Below, in pieces: positions 43,592 to 52,750 of a stretch of 64,000 nucleotides of DNA. A program made the position numbers and the translations under genes. The DNA comes from JALHMI01 sp964598535 (GTDB taxonomy: Bacteria > Planctomycetota > Planctomycetia > Pirellulales > PALSA-1355): positions 179,637-243,636 of the forward strand of contig CAZRCI010000001.1 in assembly GCA_964598535.1 (NCBI GenBank), given 5' to 3'. Under the pieces are notes generated by a model, which had not been told where the DNA came from, did not search any database, and saw only the letters and a list, made by a program, of their open reading frames with translations. Within the stretch, counting starts at the first letter, position 1; each line of letters opens with the position of its first letter.

Positions 43592-44737
43592 GTGAGCTTC
43601 GCGACACAAGTTCAATTGGTGCAAGAGGTTCACGCCCGATCACAACCGTTCGTGCTAGCGGTCACGGGGGGCGGCAGCCGGGCGATTTCCGCTTTGCTTA
43701 CCCAAAGCGGGGCGTCGCGCACCGTGCTCGAAGCCACGATTCCCTATTCGGCCGGGGCCCTGCGCGACTGGCTCGGGAGCGAGCCCGAACAGTATTGCTC
43801 CGACCGAACCGCCCGGGCGATGGCGATGGTCGCGTACCTGCGAGCCCGCCGGCTCGCGCCCGACGCGTCCGTGCTTGGATTCGCCGCGACGGCCAGCCTG
43901 GCGAGCGACCGCCCCAAGCGGGGGCCGCACCGCGTTTACATCGCCTGGCAATCGGCCGAGGCGACCGCCACGGCCCATCTCGAACTTGCCAAGGACGCGC
44001 GCACCCGGGCGGAAGAGGAAGAACTCGTAGCGCAACTGATTCTGTCGGCCATTGCCGAGGCGACCGGCGCCGGCGCGGGCATCGATCTCGCCCTGCTCGC
44101 TGGCGAACACGTCGAGCATACGCTCACGCGCGCTCAGGCCGCGGAGCAGGGGCTGCTGGCCAACACGCGACAACTTCTCGCCCGCTGCGCAGCCAAATCG
44201 GGCGAGCTTCCCCGGGCCGTGTTTCCCGGCGCATTCAATCCCTTGCATGCGGGGCATCGCAAGATGGCCGCGGTTGCCGCCCGGCTGCTGGGCGTTCCGG
44301 TGGCGTTCGAAATCTCGATCGAGAACGTCGACAAGCCGCTGCTCGACTTTCTGGAAATTCATACGCGCCTCGCGCAGTTCGGCGTCGACGATGCCGTTTG
44401 GCTCACACGCGCGCCGACGTTTGTCAAAAAATCCGAGTTGTTTCCCGGCTGCACGTTCGTGGTTGGCGTCGACACGCTCGAACGCATCGGCCACGAGCGC
44501 TACTACGGCTCGCTTGCCGCGATGCTGCAAGCGATCGACCAGATCGCCGCCAGCGGCTGTCGCTTCCTGGTGTTTGGGCGATCGATCGGAGGCGCATTCC
44601 GCACGCTCGACGACGTCGAACTGCCCGAGCGTCTGGTCTTGCTTTGTCGCGGTGTGCCGGTTGAAGATTTCCGCGAGGATGTTTCCAGCACCGAACTGCG
44701 CAAGCAGAACGGCGCAGCCCAAGGAGACGGAGCATGA
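43592..44737 (+). CDS. CinA-like (PncC) amidase fused to a nicotinate-nucleotide adenylyltransferase-like domain
   Basis: 381 residues from a GTG. Residues 1-165 match the CinA C-terminal/PncC fold: TGGGSRAISALLTQSGASRT, EATIPYSAGALRDWLG, GFAATASLASDRPKRGPHRV. Residues 205-375 are a nucleotidyltransferase with AVFPGAFNPLHAGHRKMA, holding the HxGH motif at 219-222, and DVSSTELRKQ, a form of ISSTxxR. PncC turns NMN into NaMN, and NaMN adenylyltransferase makes NaAD, so the fusion would join two successive steps of NAD recycling. The next gene overlaps by ATGA and encodes NDH-2. Substrate assignment is by family only. Confidence 0.82.
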   Translation: MSFATQVQLVQEVHARSQPFVLAVTGGGSRAISALLTQSGASRTVLEATIPYSAGALRDWLGSEPEQYCSDRTARAMAMVAYLRARRLAPDASVLGFAATASLASDRPKRGPHRVYIAWQSAEATATAHLELAKDARTRAEEEELVAQLILSAIAEATGAGAGIDLALLAGEHVEHTLTRAQAAEQGLLANTRQLLARCAAKSGELPRAVFPGAFNPLHAGHRKMAAVAARLLGVPVAFEISIENVDKPLLDFLEIHTRLAQFGVDDAVWLTRAPTFVKKSELFPGCTFVVGVDTLERIGHERYYGSLAAMLQAIDQIAASGCRFLVFGRSIGGAFRTLDDVELPERLVLLCRGVPVEDFREDVSSTELRKQNGAAQGDGA

Positions 44738-46041
44738 ACCAGCCCCCCGCGCCGCATCATACCGTCATTATTGGCGGCGGCTTTGGCGGCCTGTACGCCG
44801 CCCAGTACTTGGGCAGATGCCGCGCGGCGCGCGTCACGCTCATCGACCGGCGCAACTTTCACCTGTTTCAGCCGCTCCTCTATCAGGTCGCCACCGGTGG
44901 CCTTTCGCCGGCCAACATCGCGGCCCCGCTGCGCACCGTATTGCGCCGTCAGAAGAACGTCGAGATCCTGCTCGCCGAGGTTGTGAACATCGACCTTGAA
45001 AATCGCCGGGTGCTATTTCACCAGGGGCACCCCGAGCCCGTCGCCTACGATTCCTTAATCGTGGCCGCCGGTTCGACCTTCAACTACTTCGGCCACGATC
45101 CGTGGCAGCGCATTGCGCCGGGGCTCAAGTCGATCGAAGACGCTCTCACGATTCGAACTCGCGTGCTGCGGGCGTTCGAGGCCGCGGAGCTCGAAACGAA
45201 CGTCGAGCGCCGCCGGCAACTCATGACGTTCGTCATCGTGGGCGGCGGTCCCACGGGCGTGGAGCTGGCCGGCGCCATCGCCGAAGTCGCCTATCGCACG
45301 CTCCGGCACGAGTTTCGCCGCATCGACACCCGGCAGACACGCATCGTGCTGGTTGAAGCCCAGCCGGCGATTCTCGGCATGTTTCCCGAAGATCTACGGC
45401 AGAAGGCGCTCGCACAGCTCACGCGCTTCGGCGTCGACGTGCGGACCGGCGTCGCGGTTACCGAGATCGAGCCCGAGTGCGTGGTGCTCAAGACCGGCGA
45501 GCAGCGGCACGAAACGATTCATGCGGAGACGATCCTCTGGACGGCCGGCGTGAAGGCCTCGCCGTTGGCCGAGATTCTTGCCCGCGCCGCGGGCGTCGAG
45601 CTCGATCGTTCCGGCCGCGTTCCGGTCGACGCGGCTTGTTCGCTCCGGGGCCGTCCCGAAGTGTTCGCCATCGGCGACATTGCCAGTTACACGTACGAGG
45701 GCAAACCGTTGCCGGCGCTGGCTCCCGTGGCGATGCAGCAGGGGCGCTACGTGGCGAAGCTGATTTGCAGCCGCGCGTCGAGCGCCCCTTCACCAGCACC
45801 GTTCCGCTACCACGATCGGGGCACGATGGCCACGATCGGACGTTCCGCCGCCGTGGCCGATCTGGGGTGGATCAAGCTCTCCGGATTCCTCGCTTGGATC
45901 ACCTGGCTCTTGGTGCACATTATGTACCTTGTGCAGTTCCAGAATCGGGTGATGGTCCTCTTTCAGTGGGCTTACAGCTACTTTACCCGGGGCCGCGCGG
46001 CCCGGCTGATCACCGGCGAGGGGCGCCTGGAGCAGAAGTGA
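44734..46041 (+). CDS. Type II NADH dehydrogenase (NDH-2)
   Basis: 435 residues. FAD-binding motif TVIIGGGFGGLYAAQYLG is at the N-terminus; NAD-binding GGGPTGVELAGAIAEVA is in the middle; the FAD-contact FAIGDIASYTYEGKPLPAL and VAMQQGRYVAK follow. The C-terminal 70 residues have hydrophobic segments (LSGFLAWITWLLVHIMYLVQ) which attach it to the membrane. It passes electrons from NADH to quinone without pumping protons. The ATG overlaps the stop codon of the upstream NAD-recycling gene (ATGA) after GGAG, so the two are coupled. Confidence 0.93.
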   Translation: MNQPPAPHHTVIIGGGFGGLYAAQYLGRCRAARVTLIDRRNFHLFQPLLYQVATGGLSPANIAAPLRTVLRRQKNVEILLAEVVNIDLENRRVLFHQGHPEPVAYDSLIVAAGSTFNYFGHDPWQRIAPGLKSIEDALTIRTRVLRAFEAAELETNVERRRQLMTFVIVGGGPTGVELAGAIAEVAYRTLRHEFRRIDTRQTRIVLVEAQPAILGMFPEDLRQKALAQLTRFGVDVRTGVAVTEIEPECVVLKTGEQRHETIHAETILWTAGVKASPLAEILARAAGVELDRSGRVPVDAACSLRGRPEVFAIGDIASYTYEGKPLPALAPVAMQQGRYVAKLICSRASSAPSPAPFRYHDRGTMATIGRSAAVADLGWIKLSGFLAWITWLLVHIMYLVQFQNRVMVLFQWAYSYFTRGRAARLITGEGRLEQK

Positions 46042-46302
46042 AGGGCTGGCCGCGCGCGGGGGCGATTGCGCGGCGGCTGGCCGGTTTCCTCCCCGCCGAA
46101 CAAAATCTGGCCAGGGCCGCTCCTCTCCCCCGGAACTTTTTTCTGCTAGCGGGGCTAAATAGGGGATGAGGCCGCCCCCCCACGAATTTGCCAAATGCCG
46201 CACGTTGTTTGACGGCTTTGGTCTTGCGCGGCAAGATGACCTCCGCGCCGCAAGCGATGGCTTGCGGCCAACCCCTACCGACCATCTCGGAGATGCCCTT
46301 TT

Positions 46303-46686
46303 ATGAAGCCTCGTATCCTGGCTTTCACCGTTCTGGCGTTCGCTTTGGCCTTCAGCGCTTCGGCCCTGGCCGCCGACCCCAATGGCACCTGGAGCTGGAC
46401 CTTCCAACGCGGCGACAACGAAATCGAGATCAAGCTCGACCTCAAGGCCGATGGTGAAAAGCTCACCGGCAAAATCTACAGCAACGACCGTGAGACCGAG
46501 ATTACCGACGGCACGTTCAAGGACGATGAAGTCTCGTTCAAGAGCGTTCGCGAGCGCAACGGCAACAAGTTCGAGATGAACTACAACGGCAAGGTCGAAG
46601 GCGACAAGATCACCGGCACCGTCGAGTTCGTCGCCGGCGACCAGACGCGCAGCCGGTCGTGGGAAGCCACCCGCGCCAAGAAGTAA
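46303..46686 (+). CDS. Small exported beta-rich protein, paralogue A
   Basis: 127 residues: signal peptide (FTVLAFALAFSASALAADP), then a repeat-like beta meander: GTWSWTFQRGDNEIEIKLDL, LKADGEKLTGKIYS, TEITDGTFKDDEVSFKSV, ERNGNKFEMNYNGKVEGDKI and SWEATRAK. The same sequence blocks occur in the gene 120 bp downstream. The fold suggests a lipocalin-like barrel with a small ligand or a structural role. I know the type from planctomycetes but no function. Confidence 0.75.
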   Translation: MKPRILAFTVLAFALAFSASALAADPNGTWSWTFQRGDNEIEIKLDLKADGEKLTGKIYSNDRETEITDGTFKDDEVSFKSVRERNGNKFEMNYNGKVEGDKITGTVEFVAGDQTRSRSWEATRAKK

Positions 46687-46720
46687 GCGAAGCCACATCA
46701 AGTAAACTAAGGCCACCTTC

Positions 46721-46743
46721 GATCGCGGCCTTCCCCCGCGATC
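46721..46743. repeat. Hairpin between two paralogous genes
   Basis: GATCGCGG (46721-46728) and CCGCGATC (46736-46743) form an 8-bp stem with a 7-base loop, 35 bp after paralogue A. No U-tract follows, so it could pause or stabilise the transcript rather than end it. Confidence 0.4.
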
Positions 46744-46808
46744 ACCCGACGATCATCCATCCACTCCCAGTTACCTGTTTCCATACTGTTACTGAGAGAG
46801 AGTTCCCC

Positions 46809-47195
46809 ATGAGTTTGCAGAAAATGTTTCCTCCGGTTATGGCGTTGCTGCTGATTGCCACCGTTGCCGTTACCGCGCTCGCCGCCGACGTGACGGGCGC
46901 TTGGAGCTGGACGACCAAGACCAAGAAGGGCAAGGAGTTCGAAAACCGGCTGACCCTCAAGGCCGATGGCGAGTCGCTCACCGGCGAACTGTCGCGCGGC
47001 AAACGAGCGACCGAAATCTCCAAGGGCACGATCAAGGGAGACGAGATCAGCTTCGAGGTCAAAGGCGAACGGAACGGCCAGGAGATCGTTCAAAAGTTCG
47101 AAGGTAAGGTCGAAGGTGACAAGATCACCGGCACCGTAAGCGGCGGACGTTCCGGCGGTAAGAGCCGCGACTGGGAAGCCACCCGCTCGAAGTAA
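46809..47195 (+). CDS. Small exported beta-rich protein, paralogue B
   Basis: 128 residues from the ATG at 46809. Signal peptide (VMALLLIATVAVTALAADV), then GAWSWTTKTKKGKEFENRLT, LKADGESLTGELSRG, TEISKGTIKGDEISFEVKGE, RNGQEIVQKFEGKVEGDKIT and DWEATRSK. It aligns with paralogue A over its whole mature part. The central loops have more Lys. The pair is a clear tandem duplication; the second gene is followed by a probable terminator. Confidence 0.78.
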   Translation: MSLQKMFPPVMALLLIATVAVTALAADVTGAWSWTTKTKKGKEFENRLTLKADGESLTGELSRGKRATEISKGTIKGDEISFEVKGERNGQEIVQKFEGKVEGDKITGTVSGGRSGGKSRDWEATRSK

Positions 47196-47232
47196 ACGTT
47201 CGATCCGTCGTACCGACCTTGGTACACTAACG

Positions 47233-47272
47233 CGCCGCGGCACGGGCAATCCACTCGTGTCGCGGCGTTTGT
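47233..47272 (+). terminator. Probable intrinsic terminator after paralogue B
   Basis: CGCCGCGGCACG (47233-47244) and CGTGTCGCGGCG (47256-47267) form a 12-bp GC-rich stem with one G-U pair and an 11-base loop, followed by TTTGTCATCTCTT. The U-tract is short, so strength is uncertain. Confidence 0.55.
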
Positions 47273-47351
47273 CATCTCTTCTATTCCCAAGGGTTGTCCG
47301 ACCCCCTTGAGGGTTGTTACTCAGCCACGACGCGAACCTATCGCATCTTAC

Positions 47352-47357
47352 AGGAGG
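47352..47357 (+). promoter_or_regulatory. Perfect Shine-Dalgarno fixing the start at 47366
   Basis: AGGAGG lies 8 bases before the ATG at 47366. It favours this start over the in-frame upstream one at 47294. Confidence 0.65.
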
Positions 47358-47365
47358 ACTTCCAC

Positions 47366-48448
47366 ATGTCGCTTCGCACCATGCTCCTTTCCTCGCTGGC
47401 CGCCTCGCTCGCCGCGAGCGCCGCGCTGGCTGCCGACTTGACCACTGGCATGCAGCAGGGCACGCCCCAGCTCAAGTCGATCGGTCCGATCACCTTCGCC
47501 CCGCAGAGCATCCTGCTGATCGGCGATCCGCAGGGCTCGGCGATTTTTGCCGTCGCCACCGAGGACAAAGCCGCCGATGCGTCTGGCGAAAAGCGGAACG
47601 TCGAAAACGTCGACGAGAAGATCGCCGCGCTGCTCGGCGCCACGTCCAAGGGCATTCTGATCAACGATATGGCCGTTAATCCCGAGACCGGCAACGCCTT
47701 TTTCTCGGTCTCGCGCGGCACGGGCCCCGACGCGGCGCCCGTCGTCGTGCGGCTGGATGCGGCAGGCAAGCTGTCCGAAGTGAAGCTCGAAGGCGTCCGG
47801 TTCTCGCAGGCCCAGCTTCCGAACGCTCCGACCGAGGATCGCAAGCGGCAGGAGGTGACCACCGACTTGCAGTTCACCGGTGGACAGGTCATCGTCGCCG
47901 GTCTCTCGAACGAGGAGTTCGCTTCGCAGCTTCGCGTGCTCGAGTTTCCGTTCAAAGAAGTCGCCGGCGGCACGGGCGTTGAAATCTATCACGGCGCTCA
48001 CGGCAAGCTCGAAACCCATTCGCCTGTCCGCACGCTGGCCGTGTTCGATATCAGTGGAGAGCCGAACGTGCTGGCCGCCTACACCTGTACGCCGCTGGTC
48101 AAGTTTCCGCTGTCCGACCTCAAGCCCGGCGCCAAGGTGCGCGGCGTCACCGTCGCCGAACTGGGCAACCGCAACCGGCCGCTCGACATGATCGTTTATC
48201 AGAAGGGTGGCAAGGACTATCTGCTGATGGCCAACAGCAGCCGTGGCGTGATGAAGGTCGACGTCGGCAACATCGATAAAGCGGATAGCATATCCGACCG
48301 TATCGATGGCACGGCGGGCCTGCCGTACGACACGATCGGCGAGCTCAAGGGCGTCACCCAGCTCGACAAGCTCGACCAGGATCATGCCCTCGTCCTGGTG
48401 CAAACCGATTCAGGGTCGCTTAACCTCGAGGCCATCGAGCTGCCGTAG
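47366..48448 (+). CDS. Exported protein of unknown function, probably beta-propeller
   Basis: 360 residues with a signal peptide (SSLAASLAASAALAADL) placed by the perfect ribosome site. The mature part has repeated short strands separated by turns (QSILLIGDPQGSAIFAVATE, AVNPETGNAFFSVSRGTGPD, DLQFTGGQVIVAGLSNEEFA, LDMIVYQKGGKDYLLMANSS, IGELKGVTQLDKLDQDHALV). This pattern is that of a six- or seven-bladed propeller. No metal or haem ligand motif is seen. Neighbours on both sides are exported proteins, so an envelope role is likely. Confidence 0.75.
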   Translation: MSLRTMLLSSLAASLAASAALAADLTTGMQQGTPQLKSIGPITFAPQSILLIGDPQGSAIFAVATEDKAADASGEKRNVENVDEKIAALLGATSKGILINDMAVNPETGNAFFSVSRGTGPDAAPVVVRLDAAGKLSEVKLEGVRFSQAQLPNAPTEDRKRQEVTTDLQFTGGQVIVAGLSNEEFASQLRVLEFPFKEVAGGTGVEIYHGAHGKLETHSPVRTLAVFDISGEPNVLAAYTCTPLVKFPLSDLKPGAKVRGVTVAELGNRNRPLDMIVYQKGGKDYLLMANSSRGVMKVDVGNIDKADSISDRIDGTAGLPYDTIGELKGVTQLDKLDQDHALVLVQTDSGSLNLEAIELP

Positions 48449-48484
48449 TATTGTGTGCCCGGCGATACGCCGAAAAACCTCGTT

Positions 48485-48525
48485 CACGGACGGTCCAGGT
48501 GCTGCCGGGGCCGTCCGTGTGCATT
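48485..48525 (+). terminator. Possible intrinsic terminator
   Basis: CACGGACGG (48485-48493) and CCGTCCGTG (48511-48519) are perfectly complementary around a 17-base loop and are followed by TGCATTTCC. It lies 37 bp after the stop codon at 48448. The weak U-tract lowers confidence. Confidence 0.5.
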
Positions 48526-48585
48526 TCCTGATAGAATGTTCGGCGCTACTAGAATGTGAATGTCCTGAGTAGAGGATCGGCGCAG

Positions 48586-49749
48586 ATGCTCTCCACAACG
48601 CTTCGCAAACCCTGGCCCTGTATTGTCGTCGCAGTGAGCATGGGGACGCTCGGCGCGGCGGCACTTGCACAAGAAGCGGCGCCGCGCATCGCGCTTGCCG
48701 GTTCCACCGCCGCTGGCCATACGATCGAAATCACCGGCCTCGCCGAAGCCACGCTCCAAACGCTCGCGGCGCTCTCGGCCGAGGAACGTTCGCGGGCTCT
48801 CACCGTCACCGTCTATTCGGAATTCGCCGATCTGCCGCCGCTGGAAGGTTCGCTCTCGGTCGACGGCGACAGGCTGCGTTTTCGCCCGCGCTATCCGTTC
48901 GAGCCGGGCACGAGCTATCGCGCCGCGTTGCGTGTCGAGCCGCAAGCCGAGGGGCCGCCGCTGGTCCAGATCGTCGAAGTTCCCGCCGGCGAATCCGATC
49001 CCACGACCGTCGTCACCCAGGTTTATCCCACGGCCGAGGTGCTGCCCGAAAACCAGCTCAAGTTTTATATTCACTTCTCCGCGTCCATGAGCCGGGGCGA
49101 AGCTTACCGCCACGTCCATCTTCTGGATGAGAACGATCGCGAGGTGGAAGGTGTCTTTCTCGAACTGGGCGAAGAGCTCTGGGATGCCAAGCAGACACGC
49201 TTCACGCTGCTTTTCGATCCCGGTCGCGTCAAGCGCGGGCTCAAGCCGCGCGAAGAGCTAGGTCCCGCGATCATCCAGGGGCGCGGTTATTCCCTGGTTA
49301 TCGATAGCGCCTGGCGCGACGCCACGCGCACGCCGCTCAATGCTGGCGCGCGCAAGCACTTTCGCGTAGGTCCGCCGGATGAAAAGCCAATCGATACGGC
49401 CGACTGGCGGTTGACGCCCCCCACGGCCGCGAGTCGCGATCCGCTGCTCGTACGCTTTGGAGAGCCGCTCGACCATTCCTTGCTTCAGCGGGTGGTCCAG
49501 GTTCTCGGACCAACCGGCCAGCGCATCGCCGGCACGATCGCCACGGGCGACAGCGAAGCCTGCTGGCAGTTCACGCCCGACGAGCCCTGGCTGGCCGGCG
49601 ACTATCAGCTCACCGCCGACACGCGGCTGGAAGACCTGGCCGGCAATGCTATCGGCCGTCCATTCGAGGTCGACGAATTCACCCGTGTCGATGAAACAGT
49701 CGAAGTCCAATCGGTGTCTGTGCCCTTCCTCGTGAAGCCGGGCGACTGA
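48586..49749 (+). CDS. Exported protein with Ig-like (Big_5/SbsA type) modules
   Basis: 387 residues from the ATG at 48586 (AGAGGA upstream; a GTG at 48556 is also in frame). Signal peptide (PCIVVAVSMGTLGAAALAQE). The mature part has Ig-like strands of the bacterial surface type: LSVDGDRLRFRPRYPFEPGT, SYRAALRVEPQA, NQLKFYIHFSASMSRGEAYR, PLLVRFGEPLDHSLLQRVVQ and AGDYQLTADTRLEDLAGNAI. These phrases (sums of forces on a beginning and end, then removal by the domain) are usual in Big_5 repeats. It may be an envelope or stalk component. Ends 44 bp before the convergent PVC gene. Confidence 0.75.
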   Translation: MLSTTLRKPWPCIVVAVSMGTLGAAALAQEAAPRIALAGSTAAGHTIEITGLAEATLQTLAALSAEERSRALTVTVYSEFADLPPLEGSLSVDGDRLRFRPRYPFEPGTSYRAALRVEPQAEGPPLVQIVEVPAGESDPTTVVTQVYPTAEVLPENQLKFYIHFSASMSRGEAYRHVHLLDENDREVEGVFLELGEELWDAKQTRFTLLFDPGRVKRGLKPREELGPAIIQGRGYSLVIDSAWRDATRTPLNAGARKHFRVGPPDEKPIDTADWRLTPPTAASRDPLLVRFGEPLDHSLLQRVVQVLGPTGQRIAGTIATGDSEACWQFTPDEPWLAGDYQLTADTRLEDLAGNAIGRPFEVDEFTRVDETVEVQSVSVPFLVKPGD

Positions 49750-49792
49750 ACGAACTGTTCGGCGCATCGGCTGGACTTCGCGAGCACGGTAC

Positions 49793-52744
49793 CTACCGCT
49801 TCAGCCCCTCGGGCATCATCGGCTTCGAGAACAGCGCAGCGTTTGGCTGCGCGAGGAACGATAGCAAATCCGCCACGTCCTGCTCCGTGAGATTTTCTTC
49901 CAAACCCTCGGGCATCAGCGACTTGCCGGTCGATCGCAGCGCTTCCAGGTCGTTCCGCCGTATGAAGTCCTCCGCCCCCTCGGCCCGGCGCAGCGTCAGG
50001 CTGTCGGCTGTTTCAGAAGCTACGAGTCCGCTCAGAACCTGCCCGTCGTTGGTCACGAGCGTATAGGCTACGAACTCGGGCGTCACTTGCCGGCTGGGGT
50101 CGAACACGTCGATCAGAATCGTTTCTTTCGGCCGCGAGCCGACGCCCGACAAGTCGGGTCCCACGCGATGCCCTCGCGTTTGCACGGTGTGACACACCAG
50201 GCAGTGTTTTTCAAACAGGGCCGCGCCGCGGCCGCGATCGCCGGCCATTTCCAGGGCCGCGTGATAGCGCTGCACAATCTCGTCGCGGTTGCGCGCCGCG
50301 GCCTGCGATTCAAGCAACTGCTTGATTCGAGGTTCGAGCTGTGGCGCGCGCACGGCGAGCAGCGCGTCGCGTGTGGCCGGTTCCAGCTCGCGCGCCAAGA
50401 TAGTTCCTGTTTCGAGCGCCGTGACCAGTGCCGTCGTGGTTGTCGCCGAGCGCAACGCCGCGGCCACCAGCGCGCGCCGCGTGCTGGTCGTCAGTTCGTT
50501 CCACCGCGCGAACATCCGTTCGGCGCTCGCCGCATCGGTGTCGGCCAGGGCCCGCGCCGCCGCCGTTTGCAATGCTTCTGGCTGCTCGGGACCGATCAGG
50601 CCGACCAGCACCGGGCCGCTCGCGGCGTCGATCGTTCCCAGCACGTCGATGGCCGAGAGCCGATATTCGAGTTTGCGATCTTCCGCCGCCGCCACCTGGC
50701 GGGCCGCTTCGAGCAGCAGGTTCACCGCCGGCACGTGCGGTTTCAGTCCCGCGGACGGATTCGCCAGCAGCGCCTTGAGCGAATAGCCGCGATCGGCGAT
50801 TCCCTGGGCAAAGCCGGCGAGCAGCGCCAAGTCGCCCGGCCGTACGTCCGCGGCCGTGGCCGGCGCGATCAGGGCAAAACATGCCACGAGCTGCCGGTCG
50901 TCGCGTGCCGCCGCCACGGCCGCCCCCGACTCGCGCAGCATTCGCAATTGATCGACCGAGGGCTTCTTGCGCCACTCGGGATGTTTGCCCACGAGTTCCT
51001 CCAAGAACGGCCCGGCCGACTTTCCAAGGTTGCCCACGATTGCCAGCCCCACGATCGTGTCGCGCGTTTCCAGGTCGGCCAGCCGCACGAGCGCCGCGAT
51101 CTTTTCCGGCCCTTCGATACCGACCAGCGCCGTGGCCAGTTCGAATCGCAGGGCCGGCGATGGAAAGTCGGCCATCGCCAGCGCCGCCGCGCGCAACTTC
51201 TCAGATTCCGCAAGTCGCGGCGCGGCCAGCCGCAATGCGAACCGCCGCACGCGCGTTTCGCCGTCTTCCAGCCCCCGCATCAAGAGCGCATCGTCGAGCT
51301 GTCCCAGGCCCTCGAGCACGCCCAGCAGATGCACCTTGGCCTGAGAGACGTTCGTGCCGGCCAGCAGCGCTCGCACCGCGGGCAGCGCCGCTTCGTCGCG
51401 CCGCTCGACGAGCAGCCGATGTGCCGTGTCGCGCCGCCAGCCGTTTGGCGATTCGAGCTGCTTGACCAGCTCCGCCGACGGAGCGGCGTCCAGGTTGGGC
51501 AGCTCGCGCGGCGGCCAGGCGTGCTCGCGCCGGCTCACGCGCCAGATGCGCCCGTGCCCCGCGCCCTCGCGCCAGTCGACACCTTCGCGGAGCGACTCGG
51601 CCACGAACGCGGGATGCTCCACCCAGCGGCGATAGAAGTCGACGATATAGAGGGCGCCGTCGGGGCCGGTTGTCGTGAATACCGGATGAAACCAGCCGTC
51701 GCGCGCGGCCAGAAACTCGCGGTCGTGTTCGCCCCGGCGGGAGACGAACGTCGCCCCCTGTGGCGTCAGCACCCGCCGATGCACGAGGTTCGTTAGCGAC
51801 TCGCCGGCGAACACGCTCTCGGCGTAATCGCGCCCCAACGCATCGCCCCGATACACGCTCATGCCCGCCAGCGCGTTATAAAAGTCGACCGCCTCGCGAT
51901 TGAACGTTTTCGGCCGCGGGCTGATCGGAAACACTCGTCCCGTGTCCGCCGGATCGGCAATATCGCGCACCGCGAACGTCGCCAGCCGCGGATTCCGCTC
52001 GATGAACGCCCGATCGAACAATGCGTGACGCACGGGGATCGTATTCCACGACAGGAACCGGTTGCCCCAGTCGTCGCGCGATTGGCCGAACTGGCTTTGC
52101 CCGCTCGTGGCCTCGAACCGCGTGCCGTCGGGCGTGAAGCGAAAGTCGCAGCCGCGAATCGAAACGGCTTGTTCCGCCGGTTGATCGGGCCGCCGCACGG
52201 CGCCGTCGCTGCGCCCGTTCGCGCCATAGATCCAGTTGTCGAGGCCCCACGTCAGCCCGTTCGCGCGCAGTTGCTGGTTGCCCTCGCCAAAGCCGGTGAA
52301 GACCACCGTGCGCTCATCGGCCACACCGTCGCCGTCGGTATCTTTGAGAAACAACAAGTCGGGCGCCGCGGTGACGAACAACCCTCCGCGCGCGGCGAGC
52401 AGTCCGTTGGGAAACGACAACCCCTTGGCGAACACCGTGGCGTGCTCATAGCGGCCGTCGCGGTCGCGGTCCTCCAGCAGCCGAATCCGGCCCGTGCCGG
52501 GACCGGCCGGGTAGTCGATCATCTCGGCGACGTACATCCGGTTCGCGCCGTCCCAGCAGACGGCCACCGGGCTATCGACTTCCGGCTCGGCGGCTACCAG
52601 ATCGACAGAGAGCCGCTTGTCCGCCAGCTCGAAGGTTGCCAACTCTTCGGCGGGCGAAAGCGGGCTCGTGCGCGGCGGCGGCTCTTCGCCCAGCGCGAGG
52701 CCACAGCCGCACATCAATAACAGGGCCCCCGCCGCGCTGCGCAT
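49793..52744 (-). CDS. PVC-type membrane-bound dehydrogenase with C-terminal haem-binding domain (second member)
   Basis: 983 residues with an N-terminal signal (SAAGALLLMCGCGLALGE). It has a propeller-like part (NRMYVAEMIDYPAGPGTGRI, GPDGALYIVDFYRRWVEHPA), long HEAT-like repeats and a terminal cytochrome-type domain with CLVCH and VGPDLSGVGSRPKETILIDV. It is the last gene of a minus-strand unit, 6 bp after the ceramidase-like gene, which itself overlaps the glycosidase-like gene. The neighbours suggest that it oxidises a sugar or alcohol released from glycans or glycolipids. The Cys in MCGCG could make it a lipoprotein. Confidence 0.9.
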   Translation of the reverse strand: MRSAAGALLLMCGCGLALGEEPPPRTSPLSPAEELATFELADKRLSVDLVAAEPEVDSPVAVCWDGANRMYVAEMIDYPAGPGTGRIRLLEDRDRDGRYEHATVFAKGLSFPNGLLAARGGLFVTAAPDLLFLKDTDGDGVADERTVVFTGFGEGNQQLRANGLTWGLDNWIYGANGRSDGAVRRPDQPAEQAVSIRGCDFRFTPDGTRFEATSGQSQFGQSRDDWGNRFLSWNTIPVRHALFDRAFIERNPRLATFAVRDIADPADTGRVFPISPRPKTFNREAVDFYNALAGMSVYRGDALGRDYAESVFAGESLTNLVHRRVLTPQGATFVSRRGEHDREFLAARDGWFHPVFTTTGPDGALYIVDFYRRWVEHPAFVAESLREGVDWREGAGHGRIWRVSRREHAWPPRELPNLDAAPSAELVKQLESPNGWRRDTAHRLLVERRDEAALPAVRALLAGTNVSQAKVHLLGVLEGLGQLDDALLMRGLEDGETRVRRFALRLAAPRLAESEKLRAAALAMADFPSPALRFELATALVGIEGPEKIAALVRLADLETRDTIVGLAIVGNLGKSAGPFLEELVGKHPEWRKKPSVDQLRMLRESGAAVAAARDDRQLVACFALIAPATAADVRPGDLALLAGFAQGIADRGYSLKALLANPSAGLKPHVPAVNLLLEAARQVAAAEDRKLEYRLSAIDVLGTIDAASGPVLVGLIGPEQPEALQTAAARALADTDAASAERMFARWNELTTSTRRALVAAALRSATTTTALVTALETGTILARELEPATRDALLAVRAPQLEPRIKQLLESQAAARNRDEIVQRYHAALEMAGDRGRGAALFEKHCLVCHTVQTRGHRVGPDLSGVGSRPKETILIDVFDPSRQVTPEFVAYTLVTNDGQVLSGLVASETADSLTLRRAEGAEDFIRRNDLEALRSTGKSLMPEGLEENLTEQDVADLLSFLAQPNAALFSKPMMPEGLKR

Positions 52745-52750
52745 AACCGA

